NCBI GenBank assembly: GCA_036971615.1
Contig: JAYKKR010000003.1
Coordinates: 496,001 to 560,000 of the forward strand
Length of the DNA: 64,000 nt
Direction of reading: 5' to 3'
Source of the DNA: Amyloporia xantha
Lineage: Eukaryota; Basidiomycota; Agaricomycetes; Polyporales; Adustoporiaceae
A program made the position numbers and the translations under genes. The notes beneath the pieces are model-generated. The model saw only the letters and a list, made by a program, of their open reading frames with translations, was not told the origin of the DNA and did no database searches. This document shows positions 1 to 11,840 of the stretch, one piece after another; position 1 is the first letter of the stretch, and every line of letters begins with the position of its first letter.

Positions 1-102
1 CAGTCTCACTGGCACCCTGCAGCTGGAGCCTCTCTCAAGTACAAGAGCTGGACGTTCCGGGGCCTGCCTGATGCGGGCAGTCGTATGTCCCGTCGTGCGT
101 AG
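1..102 (+). CDS. Possible 3' end of an upstream gene (partial)
   Basis: Frame 1 is open from the window edge to a TAG ending at 102, giving 33 residues that end in GSRMSRRA. The residue mix (WTFRGLPDAG) looks more like protein than random frame, but the stretch is too short to name a family. The rest of the gene would lie outside the window. It could also be chance. Confidence 0.25.
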   Translation, partial: QSHWHPAAGASLKYKSWTFRGLPDAGSRMSRRA

Positions 103-1709
103 GGTGGGGTCACAGGACCGCGGAGGTCGGAGATGGCGACGGGCGGCTGCGACGTGATGGTGGGAGAGGCCCGCACGCAGCGTGGTGGGTGAGATTCGTT
201 GAATGCGGGTGCGTGTATTGCAGAAGCCTTCGGTAAGAGCGCAAATGGCGAAAGCCTGCGTCATGCTCCTTGCAATGGACGTGTGATGCGATTTGGGCAG
301 ATTGTGCGGTGGTTCGCTGACGACGCGGTGGACAGTGGTGGCCTACCCGCAGCACTATGGGCGGCGTACCTATGTCTGTGGATGGTGAGTCTGCGAGGTC
401 GTCGCCCGGGGCCCTAGCTCACGAAGACGCCTCGGACTCAGTGCCAAGGCCCTTTAAGCCCGCAACGCACCCACCCCACATTCAACCAGCTGCAACCCCG
501 CTCGCACTCGCTATTCGCAGCCCAGGCCGCAAATGTCAGTGTTCTATCCTTACGACCTTGATCATCCCCGTGATACTTATCAAGCGATGCAGATTGAGTT
601 TGCCGGATCACCGACTGCCCATTGCTGCCTACTGGACCCGGCCACATGATGGTCTTCTCCTTCCTCATTATGAAGGCCTGACAGGGGATCGCAATGGCGG
701 AGAGGTGAAGGCGCAGGGAAGGGATGCGAGGTGACCTCGGACACTCTGTGAATACCTGCGGCGCATCGGAGGATCGTACCGGTGAGCGCTGACGGTGCAG
801 ACCTCCTTCGTTGACTACAGCCGTACGGGCGCCCGCATCCCTTCAGCTTCAACGCTGAACGTTCGTCGAACCTTGCAGGCTGCAGGAAGGTTGACGTTCG
901 CGCTGATAGAAGCAGTCGTTGCAATGGTGAGCATTGGCGAAAGACCTAATAGTGTTACGCGACGCAGCAAACTGGTAACTCAGCGCTTTTTACGGTGTCA
1001 CGTTCCGCCCAACGTCTCGACTGCTGTGCAATGAGCTTCGCGACAGGCGTGCGCACTCTAATATATCCCTCAAAAGGCGCACTCACCTGCATAAGCAGTT
1101 GTACAACCGCGGAGAGGATGCGCTACCTTCAGATGGGTATTTTTGTCTCTGGCGAAACATCGGTAATGGGCCAACGTTGTCCATGTCGGCTTCCATTCTG
1201 TACAATCTTTTCGGATCGCTGAGCTGTCCGTCCTGGAGGTTTAAGCGGGAGGCGCGGTGGGCATGGTTACAACGGCGCAACTTGGATTGGAGGAGGCGTT
1301 GAAGATTTGACTTTTGGCGCATGCCGTGCCGAATCGGCGATGGATGTTTATTTTGGTATCGGGGGTCCTGAGCGTGCGGCGACGAATTACATCAGATATT
1401 TAGTGTCGGATAAGCTCGTTTTGGGCCTGAAAACAGGGGACAATTGGGTTGGGCAATTGTGCTGGACGCTGTCGTCGTCGATGACGGGTGCCCCTAAGAG
1501 CGCAGAGAGTGAAACAAGAGATATGTCATGTAAAATGCGGCAGGAGTAACATTAGCGAGAGCAAATCGAGTGGGGTGGCCATTGCCAGGACGCGTGCCGA
1601 GTTGGCTGGTGTTTCCGCGATCCGATATTAGTCTCTGCAGCCGTCTTCTTTCCTTGCTCTCGTCCATCCTCGACAAAAGTCCCCGCTCACTGGACATTTG
1701 TCTCTCGCG
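103..1709. other. Intergenic region upstream of the histidine kinase
   Basis: About 1.6 kb with only short overlapping frames on both strands and no recognisable domain. The last ~60 bp before the kinase ATG are pyrimidine-rich (around 1640-1690), as is common just upstream of fungal transcription starts. I see no tRNA, repeat or transposon signature. Confidence 0.5.
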
Positions 1710-4700
1710 ATGGCGATGATACCCCCCATCGTCGACTATCGCGGTCATATCTCACATCCTTTCTTACAACATCTCGTCGCCCTGCTCTCTGTTTATGAAC
1801 TGGGCCCATTGTCCTCACCCATCCCCAAGTATGACGGGCCCTCCGACTGGCAGACCGATAGCATCCTCCGCTCTCTCGGCGCAATGGCCCGCCGCATGTA
1901 CACAGCGGAAGAGGCACTAGCCTCCATCAGGGCCTCCGAGAGCTGTGGCCCAGAGTCCAAGAAGAGACGCAGCGTCGGCGACAGTCCTATCAGCAGCTCC
2001 AGCTCCTCCAGCTCCCGCAGCGACGGCGCCGAGGCCAGCAGCTCCATCAGCCAGACAGCCACCAGTGCCTCGCCCTTTTTCGCAACTCCGACCAGCTCAG
2101 TCGAGAGCATCCCGAGCACCATGGCCAGCAAGGACGTCGACATGTTCGAGGGCGTCGACTCGGAGAGCGAGCCTACCCCTTCGGCTCCTCGACCCACCAC
2201 CGCCCGCTCTCGCTCCAGGCGTACCCCCTCCCCCATGACTATCTCACTCGAAGGCGTCGTGAACCCTCTGGAGGGCCAGAAGGCGTTCAGGGCGAACACC
2301 AACGGACCGGCATCGGCACCCCCCTCGTCGCACGCAGACCACATCGCATGCCCGAGCTGCGGTAAGGTTATCACGGACAGCGCTACAATCTCCAAGGTCA
2401 CTGCTTTCACCGGCGAGCCCATCAGCTCGCCCCTGGTCGTCCCTCCCGGTCCCCTCGCCGCCGCCGCTTTCGAGAGCGGCATGAGCGCCGTCGAGGAGCT
2501 CAAACTCTTAAAGGCACAGGTTCAGGACGTCGCTCGGGTCTGCAATGCGGTCGCTCGTGGCGACTTGTCGCAGAAAATAACGGTCCCCGTTCAGGGTGTA
2601 GTCATGGTTCAGCTCAAGGAAGTCATCAACGCAATGGTGCATTTGCTCTGCTCTTGCGTGTACGCCTCGTGCTGAGGGCACTGGTGTTTTTTTAGGTGGA
2701 CAAATTGGGTCAATTCGCTAAGGAGGTCACTCGTGTCAGTCAGGAAGTCGGAACGGAAGGGTGCGTATCAATTACGTCTAGAACTGTCACTGCATGCTCA
2801 TCACCTCTGCAGCAAACTCGGTGGTCAGGCATTAGTCTTAGACGTCGAAGGCACATGGCGCGAGCTCACGGGCGTGGTCAACAAGCTCGCCGCCAATCTC
2901 ACTAATCAGGTCCGGTCTATCGCAAAGGTTACTAAAGCTGTCGCACTTGGTGATTTGTCGAAACAAATCGAGGTCGATGCGCGTGGTGAAATACTGGAAT
3001 TGAAAAACACGGTCAACGGCATGGTCGTCCGCTTGCGGACGTTAGCGGCAGAGGTTACACGGGTCACATTGGAAGTCGGTTCGAAGGGTAAATTGGGCGG
3101 TCAGGTGCATGTTCCGGACGTTGAAGGGGTTTGGTTAGAGTTGACTCGGAATGTGAGTGTCTTCCGCCCCTTTTGTTGACATCATCGTCCGCTGTGGGGG
3201 CCGCCATCATCAAATTGACTGATGCGCTGATGCTGATCCGCCCTTGCTTTTATGACAGGTTAATCGAATGTGTTCAAGTTTGACGGATCAGGTGCGGTCC
3301 ATCGCGAAGGTGACGACGGCGGTGGCCAAGGGTGACTTGACGCAGAAGATCGAGATCGAAGTCGAGGGAGAGATGCTGACGTTGAAGCGGACGGTGAACT
3401 CCATGGTGGACCAGTTGAGTGCGTTCGCATCGGAGGTCACACGCGTCGCGCTGGAGGTCGGGACGCAGGGTATTTTGGGCGGGCAGGCGAAGGTGGAGGG
3501 CGTGCAGGGGACGTGGGCGGATCTGACGCGGAACGTGAACGTATGTGTCTGTTTTCATTTCGATGTCTCTCCGATGGCTGATCGCACCCCTTCATCTCTC
3601 CTGGTGCCCGATCATGATGCCTGCAGAAAATGGCGACGAATTTGACGGACCAGGTGCGCTCGATCTCTGAGGTGACGAAGGCGGTCGCGAATGGCGACTT
3701 GAGCAGGACCGTCAACGTCGACGTGCAGGGCGAGATGCTGGACTTGAAGACGACCGTCAACCAGATGGTGGCCCGGCTGTCGACGTTGGCGAGCGAGGTC
3801 ACGCGCGTGTCGTTGGAGGTCGGTACGGAGGGTATCATGGGTGGTCAAGCCTATGTGCCTGACGTCCAGGGCATGTGGAAGGTGCGTTGTGACTGTTCGT
3901 CGCTTTGTGGCGCGCATCGCTCATCCCTTCGATGTGTTGTAGGTCTTGTCGGACAACGTCAACTTGATGGCCATGAACTTGACGAACCAGGTGCGGTCGA
4001 TCGCCGAAGTCACGAAGGCCGTCGCGGGCGGTGACTTGACCAAGCGGATCACGGTCGATGTGCGTGGTGAGATGCTGGACTTGAAGAAGACTGTCAATGG
4101 CATGACGGAAAGCTTGAGCGTCTTCGCCGACGAGGTCACTCGAGTGGCGAAGGAGGTCGGAACGGAGGGTAAGCTGGGCGGGCAGGCGCGGGTGACGAAT
4201 GTTGGTGGTACTTGGAAGGCAAGTCCATTTTCATATGGGACTGGTGCAGAAAATTCATGGTGGATGGGTCCAGGATTTGACCGACAATGTCAACGTCATG
4301 GCTGCTAACGTGAGTGCTCCCTTTGGGATCTTAGCGGGATGAGATCGGTTGACCCTCGCTCTTTAGTTGACGTTACAAGTGCGGACGATCGCAGTCGCAA
4401 CGGTATATCTGACCTCAAATCGTCATCGGGCTCTACTGATCAATGCATTACAGCGTGCCGTCGCTCGAGGTGACTTGACACGAAAGGTCACAGGTGTCTC
4501 TGTGTCCGGAGAGATGCTAGACTTAGTGAACACCATCAACTCTATGATTGACCAATTGGCCATCTTCGCCGCCGAAGTCAAGAAGGTCGCCCGAGAAGTC
4601 GGAACCGAAGGCAAGCTTGGTGGACAGGCCGAAGTGGGTAACGTTGAGGGTATCTGGCAGGACATCACGTATGTCCACTCGTACTGCTCTATAATTGTTC

Positions 4701-7116
4701 ATGCCGATTAACATTTATTCGCCGTTCACAGCATGTCCGTGAACACCATGGCAAGCAACTTGACGACGCAAGTGCGAGGTTTCGCCCAAATCTCGGCTGC
4801 AGCCATGGACGGCGACTTCAGTCGGTTCATCACCGTTGAGGCCAGTGGTGAAATGGACTCGTTGAAGACGCAGATCAATCAGATGGTGTTCAACTTGCGT
4901 GATAGTATCCAGAAGAATACTGCGGCCAGAGAAGCGGCCGAGCTGGCGAACAGGAGCAAGTCGGAGTTCCTCGCAAACATGTCTCATGAGATCAGGTGCG
5001 TGCCTTGGTGAACCTTATTCGCCAGCGTTCTGATCGCTGCGGTCCAGGACGCCCATGAATGGTATCATCGGTATGACGGAGCTTACGCTGGACAGCGACT
5101 TGAATCGGTCGCAGCGCGAGAGCTTGTTATTGGTGCACAGTCTGGCTCGGTCGTTATTACTGATCATCGATGATATCCTGGATATCTCGAAGAGTACGTA
5201 AAATGGCCGTCATTTTGGAGCATTGCTAACGTATCATTTGTAGTTGAGGCTGGCCGCATGACCATGGAACAGGTGTCGTATTCACTGCGGCAGAGCGTCT
5301 TCGGTGTCTTGAAGACACTCGTGGTTCGCGCCTCTCAGAATCAGCTCGACCTGACCTACGACGTCGATCCCGAGATCCCAGACCAGCTGATCGGTGATTC
5401 TCTTCGCCTTCGCCAGGTCATCACCAATCTCGTCGGTAATGCAATCAAGTTTACGCCATCGAAGGTCTCGCGGAAAGGTCACGTCGCACTCAGCTGTCGG
5501 CTCCTGGCGTTGGATGACATGAGCGTCACCTTGGAGTTCTGCGTGTCGGACACCGGTATTGGTATCGCGAAGGACAAACTGACGATGATCTTCGATACGT
5601 TCTGTCAAGCCGACGGTTCGACGACGAGAGTAAGCTTCGGGCAGGACTCGGCGTCCGTGTTTGGGTTGAGTGCTGATCTTCCTATGTCCACAGGAGTACG
5701 GTGGAACTGGTCTCGGTTTATCGATTTCGAAGCGGCTCGTGACCCTCATGCAAGGGAACATGTGGGTCGAGTCCGAGGTCAGCAATGGGTCCAAATTCTT
5801 CTTCACCATCAGCTCGCAAATCAGCCCGATGTCCATGGAGGCCACGCTGAGCAAGATGCAACCGTTCCACAAGCGTAACATCTTGTTCGTCGACACCCTG
5901 TACGACCAAACAGGCGTCGTGCAAAGAATCTTGGACCTCGGCCTCCGGCCATATGTTGTCCATGACATCTCCGAGGTGGCCGACAAGGCGACTTGCCCGC
6001 ATATTGATACGATTGTCGTGGACTCGCTGGGCGTGGTACGTCATATACACTCAACGGCCCTCTGTTACCTGGTTGCTGAGACGAGTTGTGATTTCTCAGA
6101 CCGAAGGCCTACGTGAATACGAGCACCTGCGATATATTCCCATTGTGCTGTTGACACCGGTGCGTGTACTGATTAGAAGTAGGGAAACACTTGTCTGATA
6201 TTTGTTTTCTTCTCAGCAATCAACGCCCCGCTTAAACTGTGAGTGGTACCTTCGTGATTACTGTGAATATCTGCTGACAGCGGCACAGTAAAATGGTGTC
6301 TCGACAACAGCATATCCTCTCAAATAACGACACCTGTCACTGCACAGGACCTTGCGTCAGCTCTCATCACAGCACTAGAATCGAATACGGTCACCCCAGT
6401 GGTGGCAGAGAATGACGTACCGTATGATATTCTCATTGCTGAGGACAATCTCGTCAACCAGAAGTTGGCGGTGAAGATCCTCGAGAAGTACGGGCACCAG
6501 GTCGAGATCGCGGAGAACGGATCGTTGGCTGTGGATGCATTTAAAGCGCGGATACAGAGGAACAGACCGTTCGACATCATCCTCGTGAGTCAAAGTATTT
6601 CAGCATGAACTTACTCCCTCTAACTGAAATTATCAAGATGGATGTTTCCATGCCGTTCATGGGTGGTATGGAGGCAACAGAGCTTATCCGTGCTTACGAG
6701 ACATCACATCTTCTGGACCCAGTTCCTATCATCGCTTTAACTGCGCATGCCAGTACGTCATTGTTGTGGTCCTGTGTATAAAATACTGACTCTCAATGTG
6801 TTCCAGTGATTGGTGACAGGGAACGATGCTTGCAAGCGGGAATGGTGAGTTCCACATCAATATCAATACGCTGACCTGTTTGCTTACTCTACGCCCTGCG
6901 TATTAGGACGATCACATCACGAGTAAGCACATTGTTCTCCGATACGCGATCAACGTTCATTGCTCATACTATCCCACTACAGAGCCATTAAGGCGAAGTG
7001 ATCTCATTAATGCAATTAACAAGCTTGCAGGCGAGCGTAAGGCGCACATGGCAAGGAGTCGGGTACAACACCGATCGTCCGTTCCAATGTCGACCTTACT
7101 CCGTGACTGGCGATGA
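1710..7116 (+). CDS. nik1: Group III hybrid histidine kinase with HAMP repeats (Nik1/Os-1 type)
   Basis: Cytosolic osmosensing hybrid kinase that acts upstream of the HOG MAPK phosphorelay; the family is the target of phenylpyrrole and dicarboximide fungicides. The ATG at 1710 opens [10 protein letters not shown]. About 20 exons encode roughly 1,420 residues. A Ser-rich linker and a CPSCGK pair precede about seven HAMP-like units (2520-4900), each with a pattern like [11 protein letters not shown] and [12 protein letters not shown]. The HisKA box [17 protein letters not shown], with its phosphoacceptor His, spans an intron at 4996-5046. The HATPase_c domain shows [16 protein letters not shown] and [13 protein letters not shown]. 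The group III linker KWCLDNS follows. The C-terminal receiver contains ILIAEDN, the phosphoacceptor in ILMDVSMP (split by an intron) and LTAHA. All key residues are present and no lesion was seen. The intron at 4219-4273 appears to be GC-AG. It lies head-to-tail with GPI8, 441 bp upstream of it. Confidence 0.95.
4219..4273 (+). other. GC-AG intron in the histidine kinase
   Basis: Keeping the conserved reading TWK/DLTDNVN between two HAMP repeats requires splicing from AAG|GCAAGT to CCAG|GATTTG, a GC-AG intron of 55 bp with an otherwise ideal donor. The nearest GT two bases downstream would shift the frame. Equivalent junctions in neighbouring repeats use GT donors. Confidence 0.75.
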
Positions 7117-7557
7117 TACCGTTTCTTGAGATCCCATTTTTGTTCTGTTGTATTGCTGCATGGTCCCGTCTCGTTTTCTCTTGCATCACGCCCTCTTAAC
7201 CTCATTCGATTGTACAAGTATCATCGTATGTTAGCAGGTGCTATATGTCCTTCATTAGCTGTGTAATAGTTGTATTGTCTATATATGCTTATTTTCGTTC
7301 TCAATACACATGCATATGAATCCATTGGCAATGAAACCAAGTTCACTTTTGTGCGAGTACTTTGGGCTCGTGCAACGGCGAAGTCAGGATGTCGACTTGC
7401 CACTTGCATGCATCATGGCGCTTATTTAACACTCGGTTCCTCCATAAGTGTCTTGTACTCTGTGCTTGTTTTTCTATTGCCACCATCTGTTCGTTTACGG
7501 ACCTCTTCAGTGGGGTAGTTCTGCCGCGCATCCTGCGCTGGAAGACAGATTTACAAG
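7117..7557. other. Intergenic region between histidine kinase and GPI8
   Basis: A 441-bp spacer that must hold the kinase terminator and the GPI8 promoter. It is AT-richer than the flanking exons (for example 7255-7330). No gene, repeat or RNA signature was recognised. Confidence 0.5.
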
Positions 7558-9155
7558 ATGATTGTCACCTGGCGTTTCCTCTTGTTCTTAGCTTGCTTCC
7601 TGGGCTGGTCCGCTCAGGTTGTGGCTGAGGCTTCAGACTATTATGCACCCGTTCAACACTTTTTCGATAAGGCTGGATATAGCAACTCAGCTCATACCAA
7701 TAACTGGGCGGTGTTAGTCTGTGCATCCAGGTACTGGTTCAACTATCGGGTGAGCACAGTCGGCGCGTGTTTGCGAAAAGCAATGGTCAATTTATGTGAA
7801 CTAGCATATGGCCAATGCATTGGGAATGTGCGTGGTCTTGAAGTATTTCATTGGAGAGGAAAACTGATGTCGTCCGCTAGGTATCGTACCGTCAAGCGGC
7901 TCGGTATACCAGACTCTAACATCATTCTCATGCTGGCCGATGACGCAGCGTGTAATCCGCGCAACAAATTCCCTGGATGTGTTTATGCGAATCAGGGCCG
8001 TCATCTTGACTTGTACGGAGACAACATCGAGGTCGATTATCGAGGCTATGAAGTTACGGTCGAGAACTTTTTGAGAGTAATGACAGGTAAGTTTGGGATA
8101 TCTTGAACATGTCCTCAACATCATAACGTATCTTTATGTCAGGCCGCATGGACCCATCTGTGCCGCGTTCGAAGCGGCTGCTGACCGACGACAGGTCTAA
8201 TGTTTTTGTGTACATGACGGGTCATGGAGGCAACGAGTTTCTGAAATTTCAAGACAACGAGGAGATCAGTGCATTTGACATCGCCGATGCCTTCGAACAA
8301 ATGTGGCAGAAGAAACGGTAAGTATTGCTGTCCGAAGACCAATGTTGTACGGCTAAAGCGAAATTCATAGTTACAATGAGATCTTCTTCATGGTTGACAC
8401 TTGCCAAGCGAACACGATGTTTTCCAAGATCTATTCTCCTAACATTCTTGCCACAGGGTCCTCTGAGCTTGATGAGAATTCTTACTCGGTATGTCCAATT
8501 ACCTCAGTCCGTGGCTGTAAATTGACGTTTTGTCGCACCAGCATGAAAACGACTACGATATCGGTGTTGCGGTCATTGATAAATTCACGCACTACATTCT
8601 TCAATTCATGGAGGGCATCAACAAGACCAGTCAGGCCTCGATGCAGGATCTTGTGCGTTTCTTTTGTTTGCGACTTGAGTAAACCGTTCTCACTCAACCT
8701 GCCATTCATCCCATCTCCAGTTCGACTCGTACGATGTCGAGAAGATTGCTTCGCATCCTGGCGTGCGCTCTGATTTGTTCAATCGGCCGCTGAAGGAAAC
8801 ACTTGTCACCGACTTCTTCGGTGGCGTCGCACAGGCAGAAGTCCTGCCAGCTTCATTTGAGGAGACTATAGCTGGCTCTTTTGTCCCTCCCTTCCTCACA
8901 TTAGTCGAAGAACCATCAGAAGATTACATCGGCCCACTAATCGAGGCTACCGTTTCGGATTCTGGGAATGACTCTATCTCGAATTCTGGTGGCTTTGTGT
9001 ATACAGCTCCAGACACAGATTTTCACGACTTTATTGCTGCTGTTGGAGGCACTCAGAGCTCTCACTGGGAGGTAATGGCAAGGAAGCTGAGGGCATGGAC
9101 ATCGACCTTGGTATTGTTTGCGCTTGTAGTATGGGTATGCATTGGGCGGAAATGA
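7558..9155 (+). CDS. GPI8: GPI-anchor transamidase catalytic subunit (PIG-K, peptidase family C13)
   Basis: Catalytic subunit of the ER-membrane GPI transamidase, which cleaves the C-terminal signal of precursor proteins and attaches the preformed GPI anchor. The ATG at 7558 starts a signal peptide ([20 protein letters not shown]). [17 protein letters not shown], then [21 protein letters not shown] across two short introns, and [10 protein letters not shown] follow. The catalytic His lies in MTGHGGNEF and the nucleophile Cys in MVDTCQA, as expected for C13. The last exon (from about 8720) runs from [19 protein letters not shown] to a C-terminal hydrophobic helix ([12 protein letters not shown]) and GRK-stop. 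About eight exons give about 400 residues, normal for the family. No lesion was seen. Confidence 0.95.
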
Positions 9156-9865
9156 CGATCTATCTATTGGTCCTGCATGCACGATCGCCGATTGCAGGGA
9201 ATAGGGAAAACAGAGCCAAGACACTTCTGGTTCAGACTTTCCTCAGCGCAGCTCGATTCATCCCCTAAGACTACAGATCACATTGCACACGAGCTGAGGC
9301 TGTGGATCGCTTTCATCCAACGATCTCACTTCATATACCTCTCGTCAGTTCAATAGGCGTCCACCATGTTCGTAGACGGCCCAACTACAAGCGAAGTTAT
9401 CACAAATGAGCTCGTAATTAATGGTGTATCATGTTCTGCTCGAATTTCTGCCAATCATCTCGATTCAGGGTTGGTATTTTGACAATCTGGTTGCGGACGA
9501 TCAGCAGCTCGAGCCCGTCGCCTTTCGCATCGCTCATAGCTGATGCGATAACATCGGTGTTATCGTCGAATCACGCAGTGCACCTCGCTCTCAGAATGGA
9601 GGATATTGGTATCTTTCTCCCAGCGCCGCCTCACATACTTCAGCTGACCTCCACTTAAGGACTCGCCCGCCAGCCTACATAATCTATCCCGATATTGACC
9701 GAACGCGAACAGGCATATAATTACTGTTATCCTTGAATCCACACCTCCGGCGCAAGCAAGGTTGTTGTACAGGTTACATAATTTGAGCGCGATTGATTTA
9801 TCAGAAATACACAATTAACCCTTCCACGACTTGTTTCTCTTCGCTGTAGTATGATGGGGAGGCGG
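9156..9865. other. Convergent intergenic region downstream of GPI8
   Basis: About 710 bp between the GPI8 stop and the stop of the converging minus-strand gene. Only short frames are present. An arginine-run frame on the minus strand (around 9870-9950) is an alternative frame of the neighbouring gene's last exon. No repeat or RNA signature was seen. Confidence 0.45.
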
Positions 9866-10631
9866 TCAATGTTTCGTGCTCGACGTCCCCTTCGTTTTCG
9901 CCTTCGCCGTCTTTGCCGTCGACGTCGTCTTCTTCGCCTAACCAAATCGGATGTGTTACTCGACTTGCACAACGAGATATACTTCACTTACAACAGGTGC
10001 CGCCTTCTTCACCGGTGCAGCAACTTTCTTTGTGGGCGCCGGAGCCTTGATGGCGCTAGGTTTCTTCACCTATATGATATATTCAGAGGACCTCTGTGTA
10101 GCTGCGTTGTAGGATGCTGACCGTAGACGATGATGAGGTCTTAGCGTGCGATGTAGACGAGTGGGCCGGTGCACTGCTGCTGCTCCTAACGGACGTGTTA
10201 TGGACGTTATTAACTTGAACCGTCACGTTCAGTTTGATCGGGAAACCTGGGAAGACCATAACGTTGAGGTTCGGATGTGAGAGGTACGTCGGGGTAATGC
10301 AGGTTCTATTTCGCCCCGTTTTTGCTTTATGAACGACATCGCCTGGGCAGGCTTCGAGAGTGAATGTAAACGTAATGGGCCGCGGGTCCGAGGCAGAGGG
10401 GCTCAAATCAGGGTATATACGTGCCTTGCGTGCCTCAGGATCGTGATGATCACCCGGTCGTCGACGAGTTTGATGGACGCCTACCACACAAGTGACAACT
10501 ATGCGCGATGAGCGCCGTTTGTCGGGCTTGGCGAAGCCATGCATTGCAGCAGGCGATGTCTGTCCAAGCCCCAAAATGAAACCCTCAATTGAATATAGAC
10601 CAGCGTGTTTGGCACGCCTGCGCAACCTCAT
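9866..10631 (-). CDS. Uncharacterised protein with Ser-rich linker and Lys/Ala/Thr-rich basic tail
   Basis: I do not recognise the family. A 549-bp minus-strand frame from an ATG at 10631 contains ITFTFTLEACPGDVVHKA, TCITPTYLSHPNLNVMVF and IKLNVTVQVNNVHNT, then a Ser-rich stretch. Splicing at SSSST|VKKPSAIKAPAP (intron about 10078-10126) and again at KKAAPV|AKKTTSTAK joins it to a tail rich in Lys, Ala, Thr and Pro, ending GTSSTKH before a TGA at 9866-9868. Such tails are common in nuclear or nucleic-acid-binding proteins, but that is only an inference. The start is uncertain: the first ~80 residues look poorly structured, and translation could begin at the internal Met before HGFAKPD. Confidence 0.5.
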
Positions 10632-10719
10632 AGGACATATGATCCTCCTTCGAAACCGGATTCGCTAAATTTTCCATGTGGTTGTTACGCACCTGAAACT
10701 AGATGACCTTAGTACTCCT

Positions 10720-11605
10720 ACCAGTGACAAAGAGTCTGAGACATTTCATATTTTGATCATTTCTTCTCATCAAGGCCGGGATTCGTCATTCGGATCCTGC
10801 CTTAGTATTGCCGATACATGCACAGACATCGACTAGAGGCGCCGTATGTGGCGTCGGGTAACGAATATGTCTTTGTTGCCGGTTTGCGGTAGAAACTACT
10901 TCTCCGATTTTACCCATCATTACGGCGCTGAATCCTGCCAGTGTCAGAAAAATTGAAGTGAGGTACCGTTCAGCTGAACAGCGCAAGTAGGGGATCCACG
11001 GATGTGTACACTGTAGTGACGAGCATTTACGCAGGAGTTCTGCGGTAATTGAGGCATGTTGCGTAGACTAGCAGAGTAAAAGGTAGAACTTATCTTCTCG
11101 TAGCAGTAAGGGTACCCACACGCCGCGGGGTAGAGTCTCGTCTGCATTCTGCCAGTGCTTGACTGCCATCGGGCCTCGTACAGCAAAAGAGCACAGACGA
11201 TTCATGAATAAAACACGGAGTGGATGCGGTGCACGAACGGACGTCACGGTCTTTCCGTTCGGAAATGTGTTATAGACAGTAGAATTCATTTGCGGTTTAA
11301 CAGCGGTTATGATGGTGCAAGACCACGAACATCAATGTTCTATCTCCATGACACAGACCTATATCTGATTGTCTGCTACTGTGAGCATTATTGAGTCCAC
11401 CGTCAAATGGTGTAGTCACAGTTGAGACAATGTAAGATACTTACCGAATAGCCCTTCGTGGTTCATTCTGACATACCAGAGCTTCACACCTTCGGCACGT
11501 GCTAGCGATGCGACGCTTTCCAATTTTGGAACAGTTCAGTATCACTTCCTCATCAGATGAGATCCAAGTCGACACCCTTCCCCAGGGAGGGGGCTAGGCA
11601 GATAT
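10720..11605 (-). pseudogene. Duplicated segment X, copy 2 (degenerate, unidentified gene)
   Basis: This stretch aligns by eye along its length with 17880-18625, same orientation. Both share a tgacaaagag start, a frame with KIGEV(V/L)ST, and a G-L-F/L-G segment before a splice-like GTAAG/GTGAG. Hydrophobic stretches suggest a membrane protein, but no family was recognised. Frames are broken within 60-80 codons and no consistent exon set could be built, so I treat it as a relic of an old tandem duplication. It lies just downstream of the DUF6533 gene that reads the same way. Confidence 0.4.
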
Positions 11606-11840
11606 TGTGCAATATATAAAAGTGATATATCAAGACAACAATACATGGGCAATGTGGATGCTGTCGCAATTGACAGGAATATTTTGGAGGCAATTGCCAA
11701 TAACATTCATATAAATAACTACCTGGTCTTTGCAGTTGAGTTGTAATCTGAGAATGGAAAATAATAAGCTAAGTTATAATATAATCAATCTTGGGCTCTT
11801 ATGGTCTAGAAACTGTTAGCTTTTCTCATCATCACTAATT

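Noticed and set aside
1793..2503. 236-codon minus-strand frame opposite the histidine kinase first exon
   Set aside because: It is antisense to a clear coding exon with GC-rich codon bias, which often opens long shadow frames; no motif is present.
9727..9987. Frame with a long arginine run on the minus strand
   Set aside because: Alternative frame of the Lys/Thr/Ala-rich last exon of the gene at 9866-10631; the spliced frame is the better explanation.
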